Assembly (NCBI RefSeq): GCF_910577345.1
Contig: NZ_CAJTMT010000024.1
Coordinates: forward strand, 1-49,131
From: an uncultured Duncaniella sp.
GTDB taxonomy: Bacteria; Bacteroidota; Bacteroidia; Bacteroidales; Muribaculaceae
DNA length: 49,131 bases
Direction: 5' to 3'
A program made the position numbers and the translations under genes. Below are positions 32,819 through 40,653 of the stretch, one piece after another. Under the pieces are notes generated by a model. It was not told the origin of the DNA and searched no databases. It saw nothing but the letters and a program-made list of their open reading frames with translations. How positions within the stretch are numbered: position 1 is the first letter of the stretch; each line of letters starts with the position of its first letter.

Positions 32819-33436
32819 TTATTTAAGATGGAGGAGTTTTTTGATGCGGTTGTTGAACCACATGAGGTAGGGTGCGCGCTTTGAGGGTCGCTCAAGCTTT
32901 GCTTTGGGATCGTAGAGCATACCCGTGCACAGACACATTCGTCGGTTGTTGCGCTGGAGTATGTCGTAGTTAACACATCCTTTGCATCCGGCCCAAAATT
33001 CCTCGTCGTCAGTGAGTTCTGAAAATGTCACCGGTTTGTAGCCCATCTGAGAGTTGAGCTTCATGACCGGGAGCGAGGTGGTGATACTGAACAGTTTTGC
33101 AAAGGGGAAGCGGAGGCGTGCAAGCTCGAATGTCTTTGCCTTGATTCGTGCTGCAAGCCCCAATCGTCGGAACTCAGGATCGACGATAAGGCCAGATGTG
33201 GCCACATAGTCACCATGTTCCCAGCTCTCAATGTAACTGAAGCCGATGAGACGGTCATCACAGAGAGCGACGACAGCCTTTCCCCCGCGGATCTTCGAGG
33301 CGATATACTCCGGCGTGCGCCGTGCGATGCCTGTTCCGCGCTGAAGGGCTGATTCATAGATGAGGGTGACAATCTGCTCGGCATACTTCGTATGCTCCTC
33401 TTCGGCAAATATCACCTTTATCTGATCATTGTTCAT
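32819..33436 (-). CDS. GNAT acyltransferase, probable N-acylglutamate synthase
   Basis: This is a GNAT-fold protein of 205 residues and the first gene of the arginine cluster. The acyl-CoA site is in VDPEFRRLGLAARIKAKTFELAR (about 90-115), after the strands VVALCDDRLIGFSYIESW and VATSGLIV. It is not a classical ArgA or ArgJ, neither of which is in the cluster, so a first-step enzyme is otherwise missing. The GNAT gene in the same place beside argG in Bacteroides has been linked to N-succinylglutamate synthesis by mutant fitness (from memory). I infer the same role. CoA donor (succinyl or acetyl) is not visible from the sequence. Confidence 0.82.
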   Translation of the reverse strand: MNNDQIKVIFAEEEHTKYAEQIVTLIYESALQRGTGIARRTPEYIASKIRGGKAVVALCDDRLIGFSYIESWEHGDYVATSGLIVDPEFRRLGLAARIKAKTFELARLRFPFAKLFSITTSLPVMKLNSQMGYKPVTFSELTDDEEFWAGCKGCVNYDILQRNNRRMCLCTGMLYDPKAKLERPSKRAPYLMWFNNRIKKLLHLK

Positions 33437-33486
33437 CTAACTGTTGTAAAAAATAATAATATGAATTGAAAATGATAAAATGTCCG

Positions 33487-33520
33487 CAAAATTACGAAAT
33501 TAATGTCATAATTATTCGTA
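33487..33520 (-). promoter_or_regulatory. Arginine cluster promoter with an overlapping operator-like dyad
   Basis: The minus strand reads TAATTTTG (33494-33487), a TAnnTTTG box, 51 bases before the GNAT ATG. Directly upstream, at 33494-33520, ACGAA and TTCGT face each other around an AT core (minus strand ACGAATAATTAT...), an imperfect dyad that resembles half of an ArgR box (consensus TNTGAATWWWWATTCANW). A repressor bound there would block polymerase. No argR gene is in the window. Confidence 0.5.
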
Positions 33521-33663
33521 TTATTGTGGATAAATATGCAAAATGTAATGAAAAATATTGAAAAATATAACAGGTTGGTTGGCGATATGGCGATATTATT
33601 TGAATTTCGCCGTGTTTTCATTGCGTTTTGTCGGTAAAAGCAGATGGAAAGATATTGGGTTAT

Positions 33664-33712
33664 TGTAAAAAGACGAGCCGCCTGCCGGCATCTTGAGATG
33701 CAGCAGACGGCT
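33664..33712 (-). terminator. Terminator of the susC-susD unit
   Basis: AGCCGCCTGCCGGCATCT (from 33676) pairs with AGATGCAGCAGACGGCT (to 33712) with one mismatch or wobble and one bulge. On the minus strand it is followed by CGTCTTTTTAC, a T tract, which makes it a good intrinsic terminator 55 bases after the SusD stop. The AT-rich stretch 33521-33663 has no gene that I trust. Confidence 0.8.
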
Positions 33713-33766
33713 GATGTCTGTCGAATGACTTAATCGGGATTATTCAGTCAGGAGTAGGTGTCGGAT

Positions 33767-35383
33767 TTACTGTTGAGGAGAATCCTTTGTCCAGTTTTCA
33801 GGCTCGATGTTGTAGTTTATGAGCTTGTTGTAGTCAACCTCTCTGTTTGGAATACAGATACACCAGTTGTTCTTTCCTTTTGTGTCGTATGAGCCACCTG
33901 TAACGCCGGAACCTGCAAATTGTGGATGCCAGTTGCCTCCATCGTTCCATCCTTTGCGGACCATATCAACGTTCCAACGTTTCTGGTCGAAGTAGTGGCG
34001 TCCTTCACCCCAGAGGTCGAAGCGTTTGTAGAGCTTGACTTCATCAAGAAGGGCCTGGCCTGAAAGATTGCATGTGTAGTTGGGCTGATAGGGCTTGACA
34101 GCTTCTTCAAGCAATGAACGAACTTTTGCTTCGTTTCCGCCTTGCATGTATAGGGCCTCAGCCTCGTTGTAAATCATTTCAGCAGCACGCATCAGACAAG
34201 TACAACCGATGGAGCGGTCGTCAATTTTCTGATATTTAGTACACATATAGGCATAGATATATGTACTCTTGTCAATACGGTCTGCGTATTCAGATTTTAC
34301 ACGATCATAGAAATCTCCTTTTGTCGCACGACCGGAATCGGAAGTTGACCAACCAGATTCGCCTTCTTTCGGAACCATGAAAAGATCATAGCGGGTATCT
34401 TCAGCAGGAATCTGCTCGATAAGGCCTTTGTCGATAGAACCGATGTTTTTGTAGCCTTTTGATGAGCCGGTATTTGCTCCGACGTATGCGAAGAAACCGT
34501 ATACACCGAGGTTTTCGGTAGCATCTGTATAAGTTTCCCACATCCATTCATCGTTGGGTGTATTAAAACCTTTCCAATATTCGGCAGTTCCCATCAGGTT
34601 GTAACCCTTGCGGGCTTCTGCAGCATGGGTAGCGGCAGTGGCCCAGTCTTGCTTGGCAAGAGCAGCGCGAGAGTAGACTCCGTGGGCAATTGAAGCATCT
34701 GTTCTCCAAAGTTTATTGCCTCTTGTCAAGGATGATTGTCCGAATAATTCCAATGCTTTGTCAAGGTCTGAATAAATTTGGTCATACACCTCTCCGAGTG
34801 AGGCGCACAAAATATCTCCGGTACTGTCATCAAGTCGCAGAGGGACGCCGCGGCTTTCACCATTGCGTGAGTCAACCCAGCGCTTGCTGTATAATGCAAC
34901 AAGCTGAGTATAGGCATGAGCGCGATAGACGTATGCCTGTCCGATGTAAAAATCTTTTTCATCTTGAGCACCGTCTGCTTCATTTCCGTGCAGAATTATG
35001 GCATTGGCATTGGAGATTAGTTTATAGTAATAATACCAGGGGAAGACGGTAGCACCTGTGGTGGCAAGTTCGTGAGCATTGCAATTGACAATATCAACAT
35101 AACTTGTCGCATTGCTATACTGAGCATCGGAACTTTTATATGTTCCGTACCAAAGCGAGATGGTTGCTTCTCCGTTGTAGCCTTGACGTCCGAATCCACT
35201 CGAAGAATAGGTATCAGACATAATCTGACTTAAACCATTGGTAGCGGCATCGAGCAGTTCGGTCGTGGAGAATATGGTTGATGTTGATACATCATCCTCC
35301 GGCGCAACGTTCAGATAGTCATCCGAGCATCCTGTAGAGACAAGAGCTCCAAGAGTACAGAGTGATATGATTGTTTTTTTCAT
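33767..35383 (-). CDS. susD: SusD/RagB-family glycan-binding lipoprotein
   Basis: This is an outer-membrane surface lipoprotein of 538 residues. The lipobox STGC puts the acylated cysteine at residue 19, followed by SDDYLNVAPEDDV. The helical TPR-like scaffold includes QAYVYRAHAYTQLVALYSKRW (typical AxxxRAxxYxxLxxxYG block) and MIYNEAEALYMQGG; the C-terminus has FDLWGEGRHYFDQKRW (typical ExxxEGxRxxDLxRW) and the final CICIPNREVDYN (IPxxExxxN). It starts 19 bases after susC and forms the lid of that transporter. Ligand not known. The symbol is by family. Confidence 0.93.
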   Translation of the reverse strand: MKKTIISLCTLGALVSTGCSDDYLNVAPEDDVSTSTIFSTTELLDAATNGLSQIMSDTYSSSGFGRQGYNGEATISLWYGTYKSSDAQYSNATSYVDIVNCNAHELATTGATVFPWYYYYKLISNANAIILHGNEADGAQDEKDFYIGQAYVYRAHAYTQLVALYSKRWVDSRNGESRGVPLRLDDSTGDILCASLGEVYDQIYSDLDKALELFGQSSLTRGNKLWRTDASIAHGVYSRAALAKQDWATAATHAAEARKGYNLMGTAEYWKGFNTPNDEWMWETYTDATENLGVYGFFAYVGANTGSSKGYKNIGSIDKGLIEQIPAEDTRYDLFMVPKEGESGWSTSDSGRATKGDFYDRVKSEYADRIDKSTYIYAYMCTKYQKIDDRSIGCTCLMRAAEMIYNEAEALYMQGGNEAKVRSLLEEAVKPYQPNYTCNLSGQALLDEVKLYKRFDLWGEGRHYFDQKRWNVDMVRKGWNDGGNWHPQFAGSGVTGGSYDTKGKNNWCICIPNREVDYNKLINYNIEPENWTKDSPQQ

Positions 35384-35402
35384 TTTTCAGGATTATTAAG
35401 TG

Positions 35403-38400
35403 TTAGAAAGAAACGTTGAGGCCGAATGTATATACTCGAGAAGCAGGCATCATGTTGTAGATATAGCCTGAGAGGTTCTGAGTTGCCGGCATACCTTTGC
35501 GTTTTGTGTTCGTAAGGACGTTTTCTGCAGAGAAAAATATTTGCGCAGTATTAAGCGTAAGGGTCCTAAGAACAGATTTTGGCAGACGATATGAGAAATT
35601 GATGTTTTTGAGGGCAACATAATTCCTGCTTATGAGGAAGCGATCTGAGGTCGCATTGTTGTATGTCTGTCCCATGTCAATAACCGGATTGATGGAGTTG
35701 TTGATTCGGTTGGGAGAGGTTTCAGTCATACCTTCCGGAACTCCGTTCCATGAATTAAGGATGTCAATATGGTAGTTACGCACATAGTTTCCGGATGTAG
35801 ACATCAAAGACGCGTAGCTTGAGTCCATTATTTTACCTCCTAATGAATATGTCATCATCACTGAAAGATTGAAATTTTTCCATGCGAAATTACCGGTAAC
35901 AGATCCATAGACTTTCGGTAATGATTGTCCACGGAAGTCTTTTTTTGCATAGGTAGTAGCGTTTACGTAATATTGGCCGTTAATTTCTTTGTATTTCTCG
36001 GAAGTAAGCTCCGTTGAAACTAATTCACCATTATCATAGGTGCCACCAATTATATCACCGTTATCAGCCACAATATGATAATCCTCAAGATTCGCATCAT
36101 ACAGGCTCATGCCGTCCATCATATCAACACCTGCCCAATGGTATGTGTACCATGAATAGCGACATCTGCCTTCAACTGCGTTATGAGAACCGGTTTGGTA
36201 ACCATCTCTCATCTGTGCAGGCATTTTGAGAATTTTATTTGACAGAGTTGTGACATTGGCTGCGATATTGACTGTCCAATCACGATTTGTGAATACATTA
36301 AAGTCTGTATTGATTTCAACGCCACGGTTTACTATTGTGCCGAAATTCTGAGTGATGGTGCTGACAGGAGAGGATGTGCTTGTTCCTCCTGCAGAACTTG
36401 GGTTCTGTACATTGAACAACAGGTCTTTGTTGCGTTTGTCGTAATATTCAACGCTAAGATTCCATCTGTTGAACAAGCGGGCTTCCAATCCTACGCCCCA
36501 TGATTCTCCGGTTTCCCATTTAAGTTTTGATGCAGCAAGTTGTGATATTACGTATGACGCGTAGCCACCTTTGATGTCAGATTCATACAAAGCATAATAG
36601 GCATATCGACCGGAGCCGGCATCATTACCTACTTGTCCCCAGTTGACACGAAGTTTACCATTTGTGATCCAAGTCAGATCCTTCATGAAGTCTTCGGCTG
36701 TGAAAAGCCAGTTTGCACCGACTGAACCGAAATTACCCCAACGTGATTTGGGTGAGAAACGGCTGCTGCCGTCACGACGGAAAGAACCTTCGATATTATA
36801 ACGATCGTCATAGTTATATTGCACACGGGCAAGATATGATTCCGTGCGGTAACGGTCTCGCATACCGGAAAGGTCTGTAATTGTTGTGAAGTTAGAAAAA
36901 GCTTCAATTCCTTCAATGTTTACTCCTGTTTTACGACCGTAGGTCATGTCACGGGACCAAGAATAGTTTTCATGGCCGAGAAGTACATTTATAAAGTGCT
37001 TGCCGTATGTCTTGTTCCAGTTGATTTGCTGTTGAAGCGTCCAGGTTTTTGTGTTGTAAACATATTTTGATAGTTTACCGTTGGAACCTTTGGCTGCGCC
37101 ACCAATAACGGCTGAACCATAGCTTGTTGATTCTTCGTTAGACGTGCTTAGGTTGCCTTTAAGTGTGAAGGTAAAACCGTAGGGCAAAATGAAATCCATA
37201 TAGGCTGTGGAATTCGATGTGTTGCGTTTGGAACGGTCATGGTTCATTTCTGCCTCCCAGATAGAGTGGTTGGTAGCCAACTGGTCACGGGTAGCAACTT
37301 CTTGAGTCTTACCGTTTTCATCCACAATGGTATAGTAGCCCGGATCATATTGTTTATGGCCGGAATTGTCAAGAATATATTCTCCGGTGTTTACGTCATG
37401 AAGATGCACAGGGTAAATAGGTGCGATTACTCGATAGAAATAGAATGGATTGGTGGTTGATGACGAGTCATCACCGGTCTGGTCACCGGCCGAATTGTTG
37501 GTCTTTTGGTGTGAAGCGTTTACTTGTAAGCCTGCCTTAAACCAACTCTTAGGTCTGATATTGATTGCAGCACGGCCAGTCAGACGTTTAAAGCCTGAGT
37601 CTTTGGTGTATCCATCTTCACTGAGATGGTTCACAGAAAAGTAATAATCGCTGAAATCAGTGGCTCCTGAACCGGAAAATGCATATTCCGCACGGTATCC
37701 TTTCTTGATACTTTGGTCATACCAATCAAGGTCTTCACCGAAAAGTGGGTTTATTTCAACACCGGGGACGATTTTTCCATTTTCGTCGAACATTTGGGCG
37801 ATCGGGGTATTGAAAATATTGATTTTTGTACGTTTTTCCTGTAAATCCCTCAAAGTGGATTGACGTACATCGGCGAGGACAGCAGGATTGCTGCGATCCA
37901 AACCTCCGGAATTAATTGTATTGTTGAAGAGGTTAGCATATTCGACTTCCATGAACTGATATGGGTCTACGGTGTCATAGTCAGGCATACCACGTTCATA
38001 CCAACCCTGTGAAGTTTTGAACGTGAAAGTCGGTTTATTTACTTTTGATTTTTTTGACGTGAGAAGAAGCACACCGTTTGATGCGCGATTGCCATAGAGT
38101 GCACACGATGCAGCATCCTTAAGGACGGAAATCGATTCAATGTCATCGGGTGAAATGTCCGTTATGTAGCCATCGTAGGGTACACCGTCTAAAACGATAA
38201 GGGGGGAATTGTTACCATTGACTGTACCCATGCCTCGAATGGTTACAGATGCCTCGGATCCAGGTTGACCGACAGCTCCTGTCACGGAGATGCCTGACGA
38301 TGCTCCTTCGAGGGCGGATGTCACGCTTGAAACCGGACGGGATTCAATGTCTTTTGAGTTAATCTGCGAAATTGCGCCAGTGATTGAGGATTTCTTTTGT

Positions 38401-38735
38401 GTACCGTAGGCGACGACAACGACTTCGTCGAGGGCGCTGACGTCTTCCTTCATTTCAACATCAATCACGGGGTTGTTGCCTACAGTGACCTTGATATTAT
38501 GATAGCCAATATAAGTGAACTCGAGAGTGGCACCTTTTGAGGCCTTCAATGAGTATTTACCTTCTATGTCGGTCGACACACCTGTCGTCGTGCCTTTGAT
38601 CATGACGGCGACACCGGGCATGGGGTCTCCAGTCTGGTCAGTTACCGTACCTGTTACTGTGACTGTCTGAGCTGTGGCTGAGATGGTCCAGACTGCGCAG
38701 ACAAGGAGGAGCAGGAAGCGGGTGAAGGATTTCAT
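35403..38735 (-). CDS. susC: SusC/RagA-family TonB-dependent transporter
   Basis: This transporter has 1110 residues from the ATG at 38735, where a standard signal peptide (to about SATAQ) begins; a reading from 38777 would add 14 residues in front of it. The carboxypeptidase-regulatory-like domain (about 25-105, GVAVMIKGTTTGVSTDIEGKY) is followed by the plug (GISVTGAVGQPG, SVTIRGMGTVNGNNSPLIVLDGVPY, ISVLKDAASCALYGNRASNGV) and a 22-strand barrel ending in YTFGLNVSF. It imports oligosaccharides or peptides with SusD, powered by TonB. No sigma/anti-sigma pair, hybrid two-component gene or SusR-type regulator lies beside it. No TAnnTTTG box is seen upstream in 38736-38854. Confidence 0.95.
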   Translation of the reverse strand: MKSFTRFLLLLVCAVWTISATAQTVTVTGTVTDQTGDPMPGVAVMIKGTTTGVSTDIEGKYSLKASKGATLEFTYIGYHNIKVTVGNNPVIDVEMKEDVSALDEVVVVAYGTQKKSSITGAISQINSKDIESRPVSSVTSALEGASSGISVTGAVGQPGSEASVTIRGMGTVNGNNSPLIVLDGVPYDGYITDISPDDIESISVLKDAASCALYGNRASNGVLLLTSKKSKVNKPTFTFKTSQGWYERGMPDYDTVDPYQFMEVEYANLFNNTINSGGLDRSNPAVLADVRQSTLRDLQEKRTKINIFNTPIAQMFDENGKIVPGVEINPLFGEDLDWYDQSIKKGYRAEYAFSGSGATDFSDYYFSVNHLSEDGYTKDSGFKRLTGRAAINIRPKSWFKAGLQVNASHQKTNNSAGDQTGDDSSSTTNPFYFYRVIAPIYPVHLHDVNTGEYILDNSGHKQYDPGYYTIVDENGKTQEVATRDQLATNHSIWEAEMNHDRSKRNTSNSTAYMDFILPYGFTFTLKGNLSTSNEESTSYGSAVIGGAAKGSNGKLSKYVYNTKTWTLQQQINWNKTYGKHFINVLLGHENYSWSRDMTYGRKTGVNIEGIEAFSNFTTITDLSGMRDRYRTESYLARVQYNYDDRYNIEGSFRRDGSSRFSPKSRWGNFGSVGANWLFTAEDFMKDLTWITNGKLRVNWGQVGNDAGSGRYAYYALYESDIKGGYASYVISQLAASKLKWETGESWGVGLEARLFNRWNLSVEYYDKRNKDLLFNVQNPSSAGGTSTSSPVSTITQNFGTIVNRGVEINTDFNVFTNRDWTVNIAANVTTLSNKILKMPAQMRDGYQTGSHNAVEGRCRYSWYTYHWAGVDMMDGMSLYDANLEDYHIVADNGDIIGGTYDNGELVSTELTSEKYKEINGQYYVNATTYAKKDFRGQSLPKVYGSVTGNFAWKNFNLSVMMTYSLGGKIMDSSYASLMSTSGNYVRNYHIDILNSWNGVPEGMTETSPNRINNSINPVIDMGQTYNNATSDRFLISRNYVALKNINFSYRLPKSVLRTLTLNTAQIFFSAENVLTNTKRKGMPATQNLSGYIYNMMPASRVYTFGLNVSF

Positions 38736-38854
38736 CCCCCCCGATTTGTTAATGATTGTTAAGACTCCGTTTGTCATAATGTGAAATGATTGAGGTTAAG
38801 GTGGCTCAGAGAGTATCGGTTGATAGGCTCAGAGAGCGCGTATTGATAAAAATG

Positions 38855-40177
38855 TTATTCCGAGAATTTGGTCGAGAAGCTGTCGAGTTTGTCAGCATAG
38901 AGTTTGCGGACATCCGACCACTTATAGTAAGGTCCATCGACGGGGGTGAGGGGGAGGGTTGCTTCCTCTTCGTTGAGGAGGACCTTGACGAGTACTTCGT
39001 CGGGGGTGAGGGCTGCTTTCTTCTTGGGACGGTAGAAGATCATCTGGATGTTGCTGCCCATGGGGAAGATTTCGTAGTTGCGCCAGTTGGCTTCGAGATC
39101 GTCGAAGTTTGTGGTGTCGAAGGCACTGTTGTTGATTCCCATGAGGATGGTCAGCGGGAGGACGATGGATTCATGTCCGAAGCGGAGATTGGCGCTGAGT
39201 CGGGGAGAAACCATTGCGGTGTCGGCCGATTCGATGATGTTGCGGAGCAGGACACGCTGATTGTAGGGGACGCGGTTTTTGGTGAGCGATGTGTTGCCGG
39301 CAGTAGTATACCAGTCGGCGTTGCGTCCGAGCCATTCGTTGTGGAGCTCTTCGGGAGTGAAGAGGTCGTAGAGGTCGGGCTGGTCATCGTGGCTCTGGGT
39401 GTTGACAGCGATGTCAAATACACCTTTGAATACTTTGTAGGTGTTGAGGCTGTCGGCAACGAACTGCGGGTCGTTGAACACTTTCGAGACGAAGGAGCTC
39501 ATGTCGCGGTGCTTTTCAGCGTAGGCATCCGAGAGGGGTTCGGCTTCGCGTGAAAGTTTTTTAGCGACGGTGTCGGTGCTGTTGTAGGCAAGGATTTTCT
39601 GAGTCGTGCGCGAGGCGTCGCATGTGACGATGAGTTCGGGACAGATTTTCTGAAGCTCGGCAATCTCGTTGGCCATCGAGAGGATGCAACGGATGATGAC
39701 TGTCGACTTAGCGTCGACATGAGTTCCGGGTACGAAGATTTCAGGGAAGTTTTCGGTCATGCGGCGGGCAATGTCGCGGTGCTGATGGTGGCCCAGAGGG
39801 GTGAGCTCGCCGACACGGCCTTTGGAGTCGTCGCGGATTTTCGAGAGCTGCTGCAGGAGTTCTTTGCCGCGAGGAGTGAGCTTGCCATATTTATCGGCTT
39901 TCTGTAGATATTCGACGGGACGGTCATACTTGTCGTCGTTGAGAAGCCAGCGACTACCGTGGCGACCGTAGTGCTCGATATGGAAGGGGACGTATCCCTT
40001 TGGTGCTTTGGTCAGCTTAGGCAGACCGTAGGCGGGTCGGGGATAGGCGAGGTACTGACTGCCGGCCTGATATGGGTCGACGAGTTTTTGTCCGGATTCA
40101 GGAGTGGATGCGGCTGCTGAAAAACATAGCGCGAATCCCATCAAAACTGTGTTTGCGAAACGTGATAAAAATGTCAT
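38855..40177 (-). CDS. Histidine acid phosphatase, MINPP-like
   Basis: This protein has 440 residues from the ATG at 40177; an upstream reading from 40252 would overlap the promoter at 40225-40253 and is unlikely. A signal peptide (to about SAAAS) predicts export to the periplasm or outer membrane. It belongs to histidine phosphatase clade 2: the catalytic motif YGRHGSRW lies near 70-77 and the proton-donor region FGHESIV near 334, as in multiple inositol polyphosphate phosphatases and phytases. It would release phosphate from phytate-like or other phosphomonoesters, but no substrate is shown. The Trp after RHGSR replaces the Pro common in MINPP. Confidence 0.82.
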   Translation of the reverse strand: MTFLSRFANTVLMGFALCFSAAASTPESGQKLVDPYQAGSQYLAYPRPAYGLPKLTKAPKGYVPFHIEHYGRHGSRWLLNDDKYDRPVEYLQKADKYGKLTPRGKELLQQLSKIRDDSKGRVGELTPLGHHQHRDIARRMTENFPEIFVPGTHVDAKSTVIIRCILSMANEIAELQKICPELIVTCDASRTTQKILAYNSTDTVAKKLSREAEPLSDAYAEKHRDMSSFVSKVFNDPQFVADSLNTYKVFKGVFDIAVNTQSHDDQPDLYDLFTPEELHNEWLGRNADWYTTAGNTSLTKNRVPYNQRVLLRNIIESADTAMVSPRLSANLRFGHESIVLPLTILMGINNSAFDTTNFDDLEANWRNYEIFPMGSNIQMIFYRPKKKAALTPDEVLVKVLLNEEEATLPLTPVDGPYYKWSDVRKLYADKLDSFSTKFSE

Positions 40178-40224
40178 GGGAGTGATGATGATTGATACAC
40201 ACAAGGATAATTTCCTATTGGATG

Positions 40225-40253
40225 CAAATATATGAAAAAATATATTAAACAAA
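40225..40253 (-). promoter_or_regulatory. Phosphatase promoter
   Basis: On the minus strand TTTG (40253-40250), 17 bases, then TATATTTG (40232-40225) gives both elements, with a slightly short spacer. It lies 48 bases before the ATG at 40177 and supports that start over the longer reading. Confidence 0.6.
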
Positions 40254-40392
40254 GAGATTTTTGAAGAATTTAATGCGAAAATCAGTAAAATTTATTCTTT
40301 TTACTGTCATATAGCTATGATTTGTGATAAATTTAACTGATTTTAAAGTATTGTGTTAACGGGGTTTTATGCTGTTTTTTTATCCTTTTATT

Positions 40393-40497
40393 ACAATATG
40401 TGATTGGCCTGAACATACAATATCCTCTTATATATATGTACAATATCCAGTTGTTCCTATATGTACAATATTCTATAGTTCCTGTATGTACAATATC
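40393..40497. repeat. Five ACAATAT units spaced 23-25 bases apart
   Basis: ACAATAT starts at 40393, 40417, 40440, 40465 and 40490. The sequence between them is also partly conserved (GTTCCTATATGT and similar, most units with TGTACA). This is a degenerate tandem repeat of about 24 bases in the spacer between the GH28 gene and the phosphatase gene, about 140 bases upstream of the phosphatase promoter. Confidence 0.8.
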
Positions 40498-40553
40498 CCC
40501 CCACGGTTGGTCACGGTCTGTGATGGAATCAGTGTTGAAAATCGATGGATACG

Positions 40554-40623
40554 AAAATGACATGGGACGCTACGTTTGCCGGAGTCAGAATTCACCGGAA
40601 TACGTAGTGTCCCATGTCATTTT
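40554..40623. terminator. 29-bp inverted repeat after the GH28 gene
   Basis: Arms 40554-40582 and 40595-40623 (AAAATGACATGGGACGCT...) are complementary at 26 of 29 positions. It lies 31 bases past the GH28 stop. The A-rich left foot gives a T run on the minus strand, so it can act as a terminator for the TPR-barrel-GH28 transcript. Confidence 0.75.
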
Positions 40624-40653
40624 TATGCCTTTCTGATAAGGCAGGCTATTCGT

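Noticed and set aside
33433..33621. 62-codon minus-strand frame that overlaps the GNAT start as ATGA
   Set aside because: The overlap is suggestive of coupling, but the frame spans the -7 box and the dyad, is full of Asn, Ile and Phe as expected of AT-rich non-coding DNA, and has no recognisable start signal. I give it little weight.
40178..40252. Longer N-terminus for the phosphatase
   Set aside because: The added residues would be encoded across the promoter at 40225-40253 and would bury the signal peptide.
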